Of a stretch of DNA of 64,000 bases, positions 35,106 through 43,806 are shown in pieces. Both the position numbers and the translations under genes were made by a program. Each line of letters starts with the position of its first letter. Position 1 is the stretch's first letter. The notes under the pieces are model-generated. The model was not told where the DNA came from and searched no databases. It was given only the letters and a program-made list of their open reading frames with translations. The stretch comes from Flavobacteriales bacterium. Its GTDB lineage: Bacteria; Bacteroidota; Bacteroidia; Flavobacteriales_F; PHOS-HE28. Where the stretch lies: NCBI GenBank assembly GCA_013360395.1, contig JABWBQ010000042.1, positions 1-64,000 of the forward strand. Direction: 5' to 3'.

Positions 35106-38100
35106 CTACTTGATACGGTCAAAAGTAAGCAAATAGCGCACCCCGGGTCCATCGTGGCGCTCCAGGCGCGCGTCGAGCTGTTCGCTCAGCGAGGCCACCA
35201 GTTGCAGCCCCAGGTTGGCGTCCCGACCGGGGTCGAAACCCTTGGGCATGCCGATGCCGTCGTCGGCCACACCGATGGTGACACGGTCCCCGTCGCTGCC
35301 CAGCGTGATGCCGATGGTCCCGCCGGCGCCGTCGGGGTAGCCGTGCTTGAGGGCGTTGCTGATGAGCTCGTTGAGGATCAGACCGCAGGGGATGGCCTGG
35401 TCCAGCACGAGCTGCACCGCCTGCAGTTCGGTGTGCAGCGCCACCTTGCCGCCCAGGCTGTAGCTGATCACCAGGTTGCGGGCCAGGCGGTCGATGTAGG
35501 AGGCCAGGTCCACGCTGCTGAAGGTCTTGTTCTGGTATAGGCTCTCGTGGATGAAGCTCATGGAGCGGATGCGGTCCTGGCTTTCGCGGATCAGGTCGAG
35601 CATGCGCTGGTCATGGCCCACGTAGGCGGTCTGCAGGTTGAGGATGCTGCTGATGATCTGCAGGTTGTTCTTCACCCGGTGATGCACCTCCTTGAGCAGC
35701 ACCTCGTTCTCCCGGAGGCGTTCGATCAACTGGCGCTGCGCCTCCTTCTTGCCGGTGATGCCGTAGGCCAGGCAGCTGATCTCGGCCACCCGGCCGTCCA
35801 CGCGGATGGGGTTCAGGAAGTTCTCGACCCAGCGCGTGCGGCCGTCGTTGTCGCGCATCTCCACCTCGAACTGGCGGGGCGAGCCCTTCATGGCGGCCTG
35901 GTAGTGGGCCCGGATCGCACGGCGTTCGGCCGGTGCCACGCGGTCCAGCATGTGCTCCAGGAACGCATCGCCCACCTGCGGGGTGTAGCCCAGGGCCTCG
36001 GTGCTGCTGTCGCGGAAATGGTCGTTGAGCGCGGTGATGCGGAAGTCGCGGTCCAGCGTCCAGACCATCATGTTGGCGCTGTTCTCGAAGATCGCCGTGA
36101 GGCGGGCGGCCTGTTCGCGCACAGTGCGCTCGGCCAGTTTCTGCTCGGTGATCTCGTGCCCCACGCCGAACACCTCGCGCACCTTGCCGTCGGCGCTCAG
36201 CACCGGGCTCAGGAAGACCTCGTTGCTGACGAACCGCCCCTGGGTGTCGGTGAGCTCGGTCTCGAACCGCAGCGGCTTCCCGGCGAAGGCCTCCCGGTAC
36301 TTCCCTTCCCAGAAGTCATGGTATTCGTCGCTGGCGAAGCGCTTGCGGGGGCCCCTGCCCCCGGGGTCCAGCTCCGGGCTTTTGCCGTACAGACGCACGA
36401 TCATCTGCTCGTAGCCCTTGTTGAAGCTGGTGAGCGCGATGCGTTCGTCCACGCTCCAGAACATGTGCTCACTGCTCTCGAACAGCGCACGCAGCTTGGC
36501 CTCCTGCCGCTCGGCCGAACGGCGGGCCTCCTCTTCACGGGTGACGTTGCGGTAGATACCGCGGGTGGCCACCGGGAGCCCGTCCACGAAACGCACGTTG
36601 CGATTGCCCTCCACGGTGACCTCGCGACCGTCCTTGCCCACGAGCACGGTGGTGGTGGTCCCGGTGGCGCGGCCCTTCAGGCCCTCCTCGAACTGCGCCC
36701 GGAAGGTGGAGAGGTACGCCGGATGCACCACATCCCACACGGTGAGGCCGGCGACCTCCTCTTCCGCATAGCCCAGGGTGTCCCGCCAGGCTTTGTTCAC
36801 GTACTCGAACCGTCCTTCGGGCGTCACGCTCTGGATCAGATCGGTGGCGTTCTCGAAAAGGTCGCGGTAGCGCTCTTCGCTGGCACGCAGGGCCTCCTGG
36901 TCCCTTTTGGCATGTGTGATGTCGCGGCTCACGCCCATGCTGCCCAGCAGCGTGCCCTGCTCGTCGTACTGCCGTGATGCTGCCAGGAAAGTGAGGAACA
37001 CCCCGCCGTGGCGGTCGATGTTCCGGACCTCGCCGGCGAAGGCCCCGTGGGCGTTGAGCTCCGCCTGGACGCGCTGGTAATCCTCGGGGCTGGCATAGAG
37101 CATGCGCGAGGACCTGCCCATCACCTCCTCGGCCTCGTAGCCGAAGCGCACCATGGCGGCCGGGTTGAACTCGGTGATGTGGCCGGTCTCGTCCACGGCG
37201 ATGATCATGTCCAGGGAACTGTCCACCAGGCTGCGCGCGAAACGGCGCGACCGGCGGAGGTCCTCCTGGGTCTTCCGGTGGTCCATGATCTCCTGGCGGA
37301 GCACGCGGTTCACCTCCTCGGCCATCTGGGCGCGCATGCCCACCTGCAGGGTGGCGCGCATCCGCACGGCGTCATGCAACTGCACCTGAAGCGCCGGCGC
37401 ACCCTCATGGAAACTGCGCATGGCCGACAGCAGCACCAGGGAGGTGGAACCATTGGCACGCCGCAGTTCAAGCTCCACCGCAGGGCTCTCGCCGGTGCGG
37501 TAGGCCAGTTCCAGGTTGCCGGCCAGGACGTCGCGTTGCGAAGGTTCCACGGCGTCGGCCAGCAGCGTTCCGGTGAAGGGGTGTTCCACCAGCTGATCGG
37601 CGGCGGGGTTGGCGTACCGCACCAGGCCCTCCTGCACGATGAGGATGCCCTCGGGGGCCTGCTCCACCAGGCGGCGGTAATTGTCCAGCAGGGCCTGCTG
37701 CTCCAGCTCGGCCTGCACCTGCTGCGAACGGTCGATCAGCGTTCCGGCGATGGTGGTGATCCCCTCCTGCGACCGGTCCAGGAACACGTTCTCCAGCGCA
37801 TGCACGGTGCGGCCGCTCGCATGGCGCAGGCGGATGGTGTGATTGACAAGATGCCCGCGTTCGGTGAGTTCCTGCAGGTATTCGGCGCGGTCCTGCTCGT
37901 CCACGTAAAGCGTCCGTGTGTCCACGCGCATCAAGGCCTCGCGGTCGGGGTAGCCCAGGATGCGCGCCAGGGACGCATTGCACTCCAGGAACCGCCCGTC
38001 CAGCGTGGTCCGGAAGACCCCGGCCATGTTGCGTTCCACCAGGTCCTCGTACTGCCTGCGCAGATGCAGGTACGCCTTGGCCAGTTCCTGGCTGCGCTCC

Positions 38101-38126
38101 CCTTCGTCCCCCTCCCTTCGGCTCAT
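35106..38126 (-). CDS. Multi-PAS sensor histidine kinase (HisKA_2/HWE-like)
   Basis: A 1006-residue soluble sensor kinase with no membrane segment. About six PAS domains follow each other: starting near YEDLVERNMAGVFRTT, LLDNYRRLVEQAPEGIL, SRRFARSLVDSSLDMIIAVD, SEERYRDLFENATDLI, ALFESSEHMFWSVDERI and LTAIFENSANMMVWTLDRD. The kinase core has the H-box [22 protein letters not shown] (phosphoacceptor His), then the N-box LILNELISNALKHG and the G-box VADDGIGMPKGFD. The start ATG 38126 is supported by TAAGTTCG 5 nt upstream. It probably phosphorylates the LytTR regulator directly downstream. Confidence 0.93.
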   Translation of the reverse strand: MSRREGDEGERSQELAKAYLHLRRQYEDLVERNMAGVFRTTLDGRFLECNASLARILGYPDREALMRVDTRTLYVDEQDRAEYLQELTERGHLVNHTIRLRHASGRTVHALENVFLDRSQEGITTIAGTLIDRSQQVQAELEQQALLDNYRRLVEQAPEGILIVQEGLVRYANPAADQLVEHPFTGTLLADAVEPSQRDVLAGNLELAYRTGESPAVELELRRANGSTSLVLLSAMRSFHEGAPALQVQLHDAVRMRATLQVGMRAQMAEEVNRVLRQEIMDHRKTQEDLRRSRRFARSLVDSSLDMIIAVDETGHITEFNPAAMVRFGYEAEEVMGRSSRMLYASPEDYQRVQAELNAHGAFAGEVRNIDRHGGVFLTFLAASRQYDEQGTLLGSMGVSRDITHAKRDQEALRASEERYRDLFENATDLIQSVTPEGRFEYVNKAWRDTLGYAEEEVAGLTVWDVVHPAYLSTFRAQFEEGLKGRATGTTTTVLVGKDGREVTVEGNRNVRFVDGLPVATRGIYRNVTREEEARRSAERQEAKLRALFESSEHMFWSVDERIALTSFNKGYEQMIVRLYGKSPELDPGGRGPRKRFASDEYHDFWEGKYREAFAGKPLRFETELTDTQGRFVSNEVFLSPVLSADGKVREVFGVGHEITEQKLAERTVREQAARLTAIFENSANMMVWTLDRDFRITALNDHFRDSSTEALGYTPQVGDAFLEHMLDRVAPAERRAIRAHYQAAMKGSPRQFEVEMRDNDGRTRWVENFLNPIRVDGRVAEISCLAYGITGKKEAQRQLIERLRENEVLLKEVHHRVKNNLQIISSILNLQTAYVGHDQRMLDLIRESQDRIRSMSFIHESLYQNKTFSSVDLASYIDRLARNLVISYSLGGKVALHTELQAVQLVLDQAIPCGLILNELISNALKHGYPDGAGGTIGITLGSDGDRVTIGVADDGIGMPKGFDPGRDANLGLQLVASLSEQLDARLERHDGPGVRYLLTFDRIK

Positions 38127-38131
38127 GGGGT

Positions 38132-38139
38132 CGAACTTA
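38132..38139 (-). promoter_or_regulatory. -7 promoter box of the multi-PAS kinase
   Basis: TAAGTTCG on the minus strand, 5 nt before ATG 38126. It fits TAnnTTTG with the C-for-T variant at the third T. Confidence 0.42.
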
Positions 38140-38170
38140 CAGCGCGGACCCGCGCCGCCGAACAGCGGCT

Positions 38171-39700
38171 TCAAGGGGCGACGGCATCGGCGCCGTACGG
38201 CGGTGGCACCCGTGTGCCGTCGATACGCACCTCCTGCCCGTCCTTGTAACGTATGGTGATCACCAGCTGCCCCTCGGGCGACCAGTGTTCGAAATCGCCC
38301 TGTTGCAGACCCATGGCATAGCGGCCTTCCAGGCGCAGCTGACCGTTGGGCCACCAGTACCGGTGGCGGCCGTTGGGTTCGCCGCCCACAAAGGCGCCCT
38401 CGAAGCTGCGCCGACCGTTCTCGTAGGTGTGGCGCCACTCCCCTTCCTTCAGGCCGTCGCGGTAGGAACCCTCCTCGGTGTGGTCGCCCACCCGGTAGGA
38501 CCAACGGCCCTCGCGTTTGCCGTCGATGTACTCACCCTGGGTGATCACCCCGCCCTCTTCATCGTATTCCACGGAAGCGCCGTCCTCGCGCCCCTTGCGG
38601 TAGTTCTCCTCACGGTGCAGCTTTCCGCTTTCGTAGAACCACTTCCAAAGGTTCTGGGCCAGGCCCGCCTGGTACCGTCCCTTCTGTTCCACGGCGCCAC
38701 TGCGGTGGAAGAAGGTCCACTCCCCCTCGCGTTTGCCGTCCTTGTACTCCCCTTCGGCGCGCTTCTCACCCGTGGCGTAGTACTCCGTCCAGGCACCCTG
38801 GGGCACGCCGCGTTCGTCCACGGGCCCCTCGCGCATCAGGCGGTCATCGGTGTAGATCGCCGCCGAGCGCACATGGCCCTGCGCGTCGAATTCCCTGAAC
38901 AGCCCTTCCCGGCGGCCCTGCTTGCTGTAGCTACCGATGCTGGCCACGCGGCCGTTGGGGTGGTACGTGTTCTTGATGGTGAGCGTCATGGCCGCACGTG
39001 ATCCGGTGTCCACCTGGTCCTGATCGTACTTCACCATCTCCTTGAGGCTTCCACCGCTGTCGTACTCCTTGTAGATGCCCTGGCGCTTGCCGTCCACGTA
39101 GGTGCACTCCCATTTCACCTTGCCGTTGGGGTGGAACTCCTTCCAGGGCCCCTGCTTCAGGCCGGCCTCGTCGATGCGGTTGATCGCCTCGCGCTTGCGC
39201 AGCATGCCCGCACCATAGGTGAGCAGGGCCACCAAGCGACCATCCTCGGCGTACTCGTAGCCACGTCCATCCTCCACCCCGGCCTTGAAGGGCACCACCT
39301 TGTGCACCTGTCCATTGCCATGGTAGTACGTGCTGTTGCCTTCGCGTACATCGGCCGCGAACAGCTCCTCGCTAACCAGCTGGCCCGATGCATCATACTT
39401 GCGCTGGGCGCCGTTCTTGCGGCCATCGGCGTACTGGATCGTGGAGCTCAGCCAGCCCTCCGGTGCATAGAACTTCCAAAGGCTGTCCAGTTGAAAGTGC
39501 CTGCGACCACCTTCGGACCGCAACACCCCGTTCTCGTAGTAGGTCTTCCAGTAGCCCTCCGGTTTGCCGTCCACCAACATCCCTTCGCTGCTGACGGTCC
39601 CATTGGCATGGTGGTATTGGGTGAAGCCGTCCTGACCGGCCGCTGCAAAGGTGTGCCCCAGGAGGCCGAAGGCGATGATCACCCGGCTCCATGCAGGCAT
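38171..39700 (-). CDS. Secreted MORN-type (YwqK-like) repeat protein
   Basis: A 509-residue protein with a signal peptide (VIIAFGLLGHTFAAAGQ). It is almost wholly made of about 20 short repeats of the type YxNGxxxxEGxYxxGxxxGxW, for example YYENGVLRSEGG, YYHGNGQVHKVVPF, FHPNGKVKWECTYVDGKRQG, YYATGEKRAEGEYKDGKREGEW and YWWPNGQLRLEGRYAMGLQQGDF. Such repeats form an extended beta structure; in Bacteroidota they are common in exported proteins of unknown function. No sorting domain is visible at the C-terminus. It lies upstream of the kinase-regulator pair in the same direction with 44 bp between. Confidence 0.85.
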   Translation of the reverse strand: MPAWSRVIIAFGLLGHTFAAAGQDGFTQYHHANGTVSSEGMLVDGKPEGYWKTYYENGVLRSEGGRRHFQLDSLWKFYAPEGWLSSTIQYADGRKNGAQRKYDASGQLVSEELFAADVREGNSTYYHGNGQVHKVVPFKAGVEDGRGYEYAEDGRLVALLTYGAGMLRKREAINRIDEAGLKQGPWKEFHPNGKVKWECTYVDGKRQGIYKEYDSGGSLKEMVKYDQDQVDTGSRAAMTLTIKNTYHPNGRVASIGSYSKQGRREGLFREFDAQGHVRSAAIYTDDRLMREGPVDERGVPQGAWTEYYATGEKRAEGEYKDGKREGEWTFFHRSGAVEQKGRYQAGLAQNLWKWFYESGKLHREENYRKGREDGASVEYDEEGGVITQGEYIDGKREGRWSYRVGDHTEEGSYRDGLKEGEWRHTYENGRRSFEGAFVGGEPNGRHRYWWPNGQLRLEGRYAMGLQQGDFEHWSPEGQLVITIRYKDGQEVRIDGTRVPPPYGADAVAP

Positions 39701-39708
39701 CCCATGAA

Positions 39709-40112
39709 CATGTTTTTTAAAAAGAATGGATGATATGATAGGGGCTGTGGACAAGGTGGATGATCGGTTGGCCGCTCGCTTGCAGGAACGGGTTATCAAA
39801 AGTAGTTCACCGCAAGGGTGGTCCCTGTTGATCGTGCGATCCCCGGCAAGGCAAGGTGGACGGGGAACGGGCATCGGTCATTCACGATCGTGGAAAAATG
39901 GTGCGGTGTGTCCTGGTTGAGAACTCAATGGTTCCGTGCGGGTTCCTGGTGGTGCATGGAGCGGTGGACATCCCGGTAGAACATCTTGTTGCTGTTGACA
40001 AGACGATCGCGTATGGGATCGTGGAAAGATCAAGGGACGGAAAAGTTGTTGGGTGTTCTTCAACGGTCGTCCACAGGGATCGACATGGGGATCGTGAACA
40101 AGTGCGCCGGGG
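39709..40112. other. Candidate replication-origin-like intergenic region
   Basis: A non-coding gap, unusually AT-rich at its left end (39709-39740 is mostly A and T). It has nine GATC sites between 39762 and 40093. DnaA-box-like 9-mers are TGTGGACAA (39746), TGTTGACAA (39993), TCGTCCACA (40067) and CGTGGAAAA (39890). The right end carries the rpiB promoter. It could instead be a long regulatory region; no dnaA or dnaN gene is in the window. Confidence 0.3.
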
Positions 40113-40120
40113 TATCTTTG
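40113..40120 (+). promoter_or_regulatory. -7 promoter box of rpiB
   Basis: TATCTTTG, ending 4 nt before ATG 40125, a perfect TAnnTTTG match with leaderless spacing. Confidence 0.52.
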
Positions 40121-40124
40121 AGGC

Positions 40125-40562
40125 ATGGCACAGCACATCGCCATTGGCAGCGACCATGCGGGCGTGGACCTCAAGCATGCGGTGAAGGAACACCTGCGGG
40201 CCCGTGGGGCGGAGGTGATCGACAAGGGCACGCACGTACGCGAGAGCGTGGACTACCCCGACCATGCCCATGCCGTGGCCGCCGCGGTGGCCGGGAACCA
40301 GGTGGAACTGGGCATTCTGATCTGCGGTAGCGGCAACGGGGTGGCCATCACCGCCAACAAGCACAAGGGCATCCGTGCAGCCCTGGCCTGGACGCCCGAG
40401 CTCGGGCGGCTGGCGCGGGAGCACAACAACGCCAATGTGCTGGCCCTGCCGGCGCGGTTCGTGGCCACCGAGCAGGCCCTGGCCATCGTGGACGCCTTCC
40501 TGGACGCCCATTTCGAGGGGGGGCGCCATCAGTTGCGGGTGGCCAAGATCGAGCAGGCATGA
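40125..40562 (+). CDS. rpiB: Ribose 5-phosphate isomerase B
   Basis: A 145-residue enzyme interconverting ribose 5-phosphate and ribulose 5-phosphate. Landmarks are IAIGSDHAGVDLKHAVKEHL, DYPDHAHAVAAAV, the active-site loop LGILICGSGNGVAITANKHKGIRAAL and REHNNANVLALPARFV. The active-site Cys in ICGSGNG is present. The stop overlaps the next gene's ATG (ATGA). Confidence 0.95.
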   Translation: MAQHIAIGSDHAGVDLKHAVKEHLRARGAEVIDKGTHVRESVDYPDHAHAVAAAVAGNQVELGILICGSGNGVAITANKHKGIRAALAWTPELGRLAREHNNANVLALPARFVATEQALAIVDAFLDAHFEGGRHQLRVAKIEQA

Positions 40563-42121
40563 AGGCGGGTTCCTGGTGGGCCTGGGTCTGGCCGGCGGTG
40601 CTTTGCCTGCCCGCCAAGGCTCAAGTGGACAGCGTGGCCCTGCGCTACGCGAACACCATCACAGCGACCGACCTGATGCGGCACCTCACCGTACTGGCGA
40701 GCGATGCCTACGAGGGGCGCGAGACAGGCCAGCGGGGGCAGAAGATGGCCGCGGAATACCTGCGGGAACAGTTCCGGTCGTACGGCATCCCACCGGTGCC
40801 CGGAGGCGATACGCTGGGGGTCGAGGACGGATATTTCCAACCCTTTGTACTGGAAGTGCGGCGCCCGGGCGGTGTCGTGCTCACCGTGGCCGGCAGGTCC
40901 TATCGCTACATGGATGGCATGTTCTATTTCAACGAGCGGCTGGAAGGGGAACTGCGTGTGCAGGAGCTGGTGGTGGTGGTGGCCACGGCGGCACGGCCAT
41001 CGGACCTGCTGAAAGGCACCGACCTGAAGGGCAGGGGCCTGTTGGTGCTGCAGGACGGTCGCACCGGTGAGCCGGCGTTGGAGGTGCTGAGCCGCTGGAC
41101 CGCCGCCGCCGAGGGTGCCGGGGCGGCCACCTTGCTGTTCGCGCCCGCGGAGTACGAGGAACTGCGTTTCACGTACAACCACTACCTCTCCGGCACGCGG
41201 ATGCGGCTGGCCGACGCGGATGGGACCAACGGGGACAAGGGCCATCGAACCGGCCTGCAGGCCCTGCTGGTGAACGATGCGCTGGGCGATGACCTCTTGG
41301 AGCGTCTGGGTCTGGATCACCGGAAGGTGCTGCGCAAGGCGCGTCGGCGGCCCTTCGTGCATGCGGGCCCCATCGAGCTGGCGATGAACGGCACGCCGTT
41401 GCGCAGCAGGCTCGTCAGCGAGAATGTGCTGGCGTATGTGGAAGGCGGCGACCGCAGGGACGAGCTTGTGGTGGTGACGGCGCACTACGATCACATCGGC
41501 AAGGATGGCGATGAGGTGTACAACGGCGCCGATGACGATGGCAGCGGCACGGTGGCGGTGCTGGAAATGGCCGAGGCCTTCGCCAAGGCCAGGGCCGAGG
41601 GGCATGGACCAAGGCGCAGTGTGCTCTTCATGCCGGTGAGCGCCGAGGAAAAAGGATTGCTGGGTTCGCTGTATTACAGCCTGCATCCGGTCTTCTCCCT
41701 GGAACGTACGGTGGCCGACCTGAACATCGACATGATCGGACGGCGGGACAGCGCCCACGCCTCCGGCGCCCCGTATGTCTATGTGATCGGCAGCGACCGG
41801 ATGAGCACCGAACTGCACGCCGTCAACGAGCAGGCGAACAGCACCTACACCGGCCTGGAGCTCGACTACACCTTCAACGCGCCGGACGACCCCAACAAGT
41901 ACTACTACCGGAGCGACCACTACAACTTCGCGCGCAACGGCGTACCGGCCATCTTCTATTTCAGCGGGGTGCACGAGGACTACCACGGCCCCGGCGACGA
42001 GGTGGACAAGATCCTGCCCGACCTGCTGGAGCAGCGGACGCGGCTGGTGTTCCACACAGCCTGGCTGCTGGCCAACCGTCCGGAACGGATCGTCGTGGAC
42101 CGCCCCGAGGGCGGCAAGTGA
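40559..42121 (+). CDS. Secreted M28 family metallopeptidase
   Basis: A 520-residue protein with a signal peptide (WAWVWPAVLCLPAKAQ). An N-terminal region LMRHLTVLASDAYEGRETGQRGQKMAAEYL is followed by a PA-type domain and the M28 core. The core has VTAHYDHIGKDGDEVYNGADDDGSGTVAV, MPVSAEEKGLLGS, LNIDMIGRRD and YRSDHYNFARNGVPAIFYFSG with the usual zinc ligands and catalytic Glu. It is distinct from the M28 gene at 27637. It is coupled to rpiB by ATGA. Confidence 0.92.
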   Translation: MKAGSWWAWVWPAVLCLPAKAQVDSVALRYANTITATDLMRHLTVLASDAYEGRETGQRGQKMAAEYLREQFRSYGIPPVPGGDTLGVEDGYFQPFVLEVRRPGGVVLTVAGRSYRYMDGMFYFNERLEGELRVQELVVVVATAARPSDLLKGTDLKGRGLLVLQDGRTGEPALEVLSRWTAAAEGAGAATLLFAPAEYEELRFTYNHYLSGTRMRLADADGTNGDKGHRTGLQALLVNDALGDDLLERLGLDHRKVLRKARRRPFVHAGPIELAMNGTPLRSRLVSENVLAYVEGGDRRDELVVVTAHYDHIGKDGDEVYNGADDDGSGTVAVLEMAEAFAKARAEGHGPRRSVLFMPVSAEEKGLLGSLYYSLHPVFSLERTVADLNIDMIGRRDSAHASGAPYVYVIGSDRMSTELHAVNEQANSTYTGLELDYTFNAPDDPNKYYYRSDHYNFARNGVPAIFYFSGVHEDYHGPGDEVDKILPDLLEQRTRLVFHTAWLLANRPERIVVDRPEGGK

Positions 42122-42125
42122 AGCT

Positions 42126-42291
42126 TAGAGGCTGTCTCAAAAACACCCTTTGGGCTGCGCGAGGGTCTTTGGCGCCCAGGCTTCGTTGTGAAAAGCCTTA
42201 CAGAGCCACCGGCTATGCTCGGGTTTCACGCCTCGCCTGGACGCGAAATACCGCTCGCTCGCTTCCAAAAGCATTATTGAGACAGCCTCTA
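42126..42291. repeat. MITE-like element with TAGAGGC ends, copy 2
   Basis: 166 bp with perfect 15-bp inverted ends: TAGAGGCTGTCTCAA at 42126-42140 and TTGAGACAGCCTCTA at 42277-42291. It is homologous to 29616-29777 but has G:C where copy 1 has A:T at one position of each end. It fills the gap between converging genes, and its last CTA is the stop codon of the redoxin-like gene. Confidence 0.88.
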
Positions 42292-43539
42292 GAGCGCTGG
42301 AGCCTCCTCGGCCAGGAGGTCCTGGAGGAAACGTTCCAGGTTGCGCTTGTAATGCGTGTAGTGCTCGCCGGTGCCGGGGCCGTAGAAACCCGTGCGGATG
42401 CGGCGCACCCGGCCCCCGCGATCGATGAAGATGCAGGTGGGATAGCTCATCACGTGGTCCAGGAAGGGCAGCTTCGCACTGGCCACCTCCTTGTTGGCGT
42501 TGCCGGCGTACACGATGGGGTATTTCACCTGCAACCGGTCACGGAAATGGCGCAGGGCGGCCAGGGAGCGGGCTTCGTCCTCGTACTTCTCGAAGGCGAT
42601 GGCGATCACCTCCAGCCCGTTGGACCGGTACTTTCCATAAAGTTCGTCCAGCAGCCGGGTCTCGTCCACGCAGTTGGGGCACCAGCTGCCCATCACCTGC
42701 ACCATGAGCACCTTGCCGGCGAAGCGCGGGTCCTTGGGGCTCACGTTGCCACCGTCGATGGAGGGGAAGCGGAAGTCCACCATGGCATGGCCCTCCTTGA
42801 GGAAGGTGAGGGAATCCGGGTCGCGCAGGCGGAATGCCGGATCGCGCACCGCCACCCAGGGCTCCTGCCAGTGGGTGCCGCTCCAATAGCGCCCCAGCAG
42901 GCTGTCGTGGCGCAGCAGGGCCTTGAACAAGAAGGCGTGCGAGCCGTCGAAGCAGGAGAGCTTCAGGGAGTCGCCGTCCATCACGCCCTCCAGGAAGCGG
43001 TAGTCACCGGTCTCCGTACCGAACGTGCCGGTGAGCCGCTCGTGCTGCTGCACGAAAAGGCCCAGGGCGTCGTAGCCATCGGGTGCGCCCGGGCTGAAGC
43101 GGGTGCGCCACTGCCCCGAAAGGTCGCCCGTGGGCTTGGCCGTGCGGGTGAACCGGTCGGCGCCGCCGGCGCGGGCGACGAACGCGATGCGGTAGTCGGG
43201 CCCCTTGAGGTGGTTGTGCCAGTGGCCTGTGATGGTGCTGTCGTTGGGCAGGTGGCCTCGGAACTCCGAATCGAACAAGGGCATGCGCACGCGGATCGAA
43301 TCGCCCATCAGCACGATATCGTCCACCGCGATGCGTTCCTCGCCGTTGTGCACCACCAGGCGCCAGGCGCCACTGTCGCGGTGCAGGTCGAACAGGAAGG
43401 GCAGTTCCTGACCGTTGAGGTCGAGCGCCATGCGCCAGGGGCCGGTGCGTGGCAGCGTGGGGTGGTCGGCGACCCCGGTGGTGCAGCCGCACCAGGCCAG
43501 GGCGGCGACCAGCGGGAACAACAGGGAGCGCGGGGCCAT
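42289..43539 (-). CDS. Thioredoxin-fold lipoprotein (TlpA-like)
   Basis: A 416-residue protein. The lipoprotein signal LLFPLVAALAWCGC puts the lipidated Cys near residue 19. A beta-rich N-terminal domain (about 30-240) resembles the DUF4369-like region of Bacteroidota TlpA proteins (GPWRMALDLNGQELPFLFDL). The C-terminal thioredoxin domain (about 275-416) has VLMVQVMGSWCPNCVDETRLLDELY with the redox CPNC, and the cis-Pro segment YPTCIFID. It is probably an envelope thiol reductase. Its TAG stop lies in the end of a repeat element. TAGTTTTG about 12 nt upstream is a plausible promoter. Confidence 0.88.
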   Translation of the reverse strand: MAPRSLLFPLVAALAWCGCTTGVADHPTLPRTGPWRMALDLNGQELPFLFDLHRDSGAWRLVVHNGEERIAVDDIVLMGDSIRVRMPLFDSEFRGHLPNDSTITGHWHNHLKGPDYRIAFVARAGGADRFTRTAKPTGDLSGQWRTRFSPGAPDGYDALGLFVQQHERLTGTFGTETGDYRFLEGVMDGDSLKLSCFDGSHAFLFKALLRHDSLLGRYWSGTHWQEPWVAVRDPAFRLRDPDSLTFLKEGHAMVDFRFPSIDGGNVSPKDPRFAGKVLMVQVMGSWCPNCVDETRLLDELYGKYRSNGLEVIAIAFEKYEDEARSLAALRHFRDRLQVKYPIVYAGNANKEVASAKLPFLDHVMSYPTCIFIDRGGRVRRIRTGFYGPGTGEHYTHYKRNLERFLQDLLAEEAPAL

Positions 43540-43611
43540 GGACAAGGCCGACAAAACTATCCGGACACGGCCGATGGACCACGGTCGCAAGTGCCCGTGC
43601 TCGTGGAAGCC

Positions 43612-43806
43612 TAGAGGCCGCCCCCAAAGAGCCTCGTCCGGACGAATGAGCGCGGCGCGCCATCCGTTCGAGGTTCTTGGAGGCACCCCGGAGGCTTGTT
43701 CAAGAGCGCCCTGCGGGCGGCGCCGGGTACGCGTACACTTCGTGGCGGAACGCCCTTTTGTGCGATCGGCCCGCGCGACCCAAAGCCTCGGGGGTGGCGG
43801 CCTCTA
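43612..43806. repeat. Inverted-end element with TAGAGGC ends, different body
   Basis: 195 bp bounded by TAGAGGCCGCC (43612-43622) and GGCGGCCTCTA (43796-43806), a perfect 11-bp inverted repeat. The ends start with the same TAGAGGC as the other two elements, but the body is unrelated by eye. The last CTA is the stop codon of the aldehyde dehydrogenase gene. No coding frame inside is supported. Confidence 0.65.
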
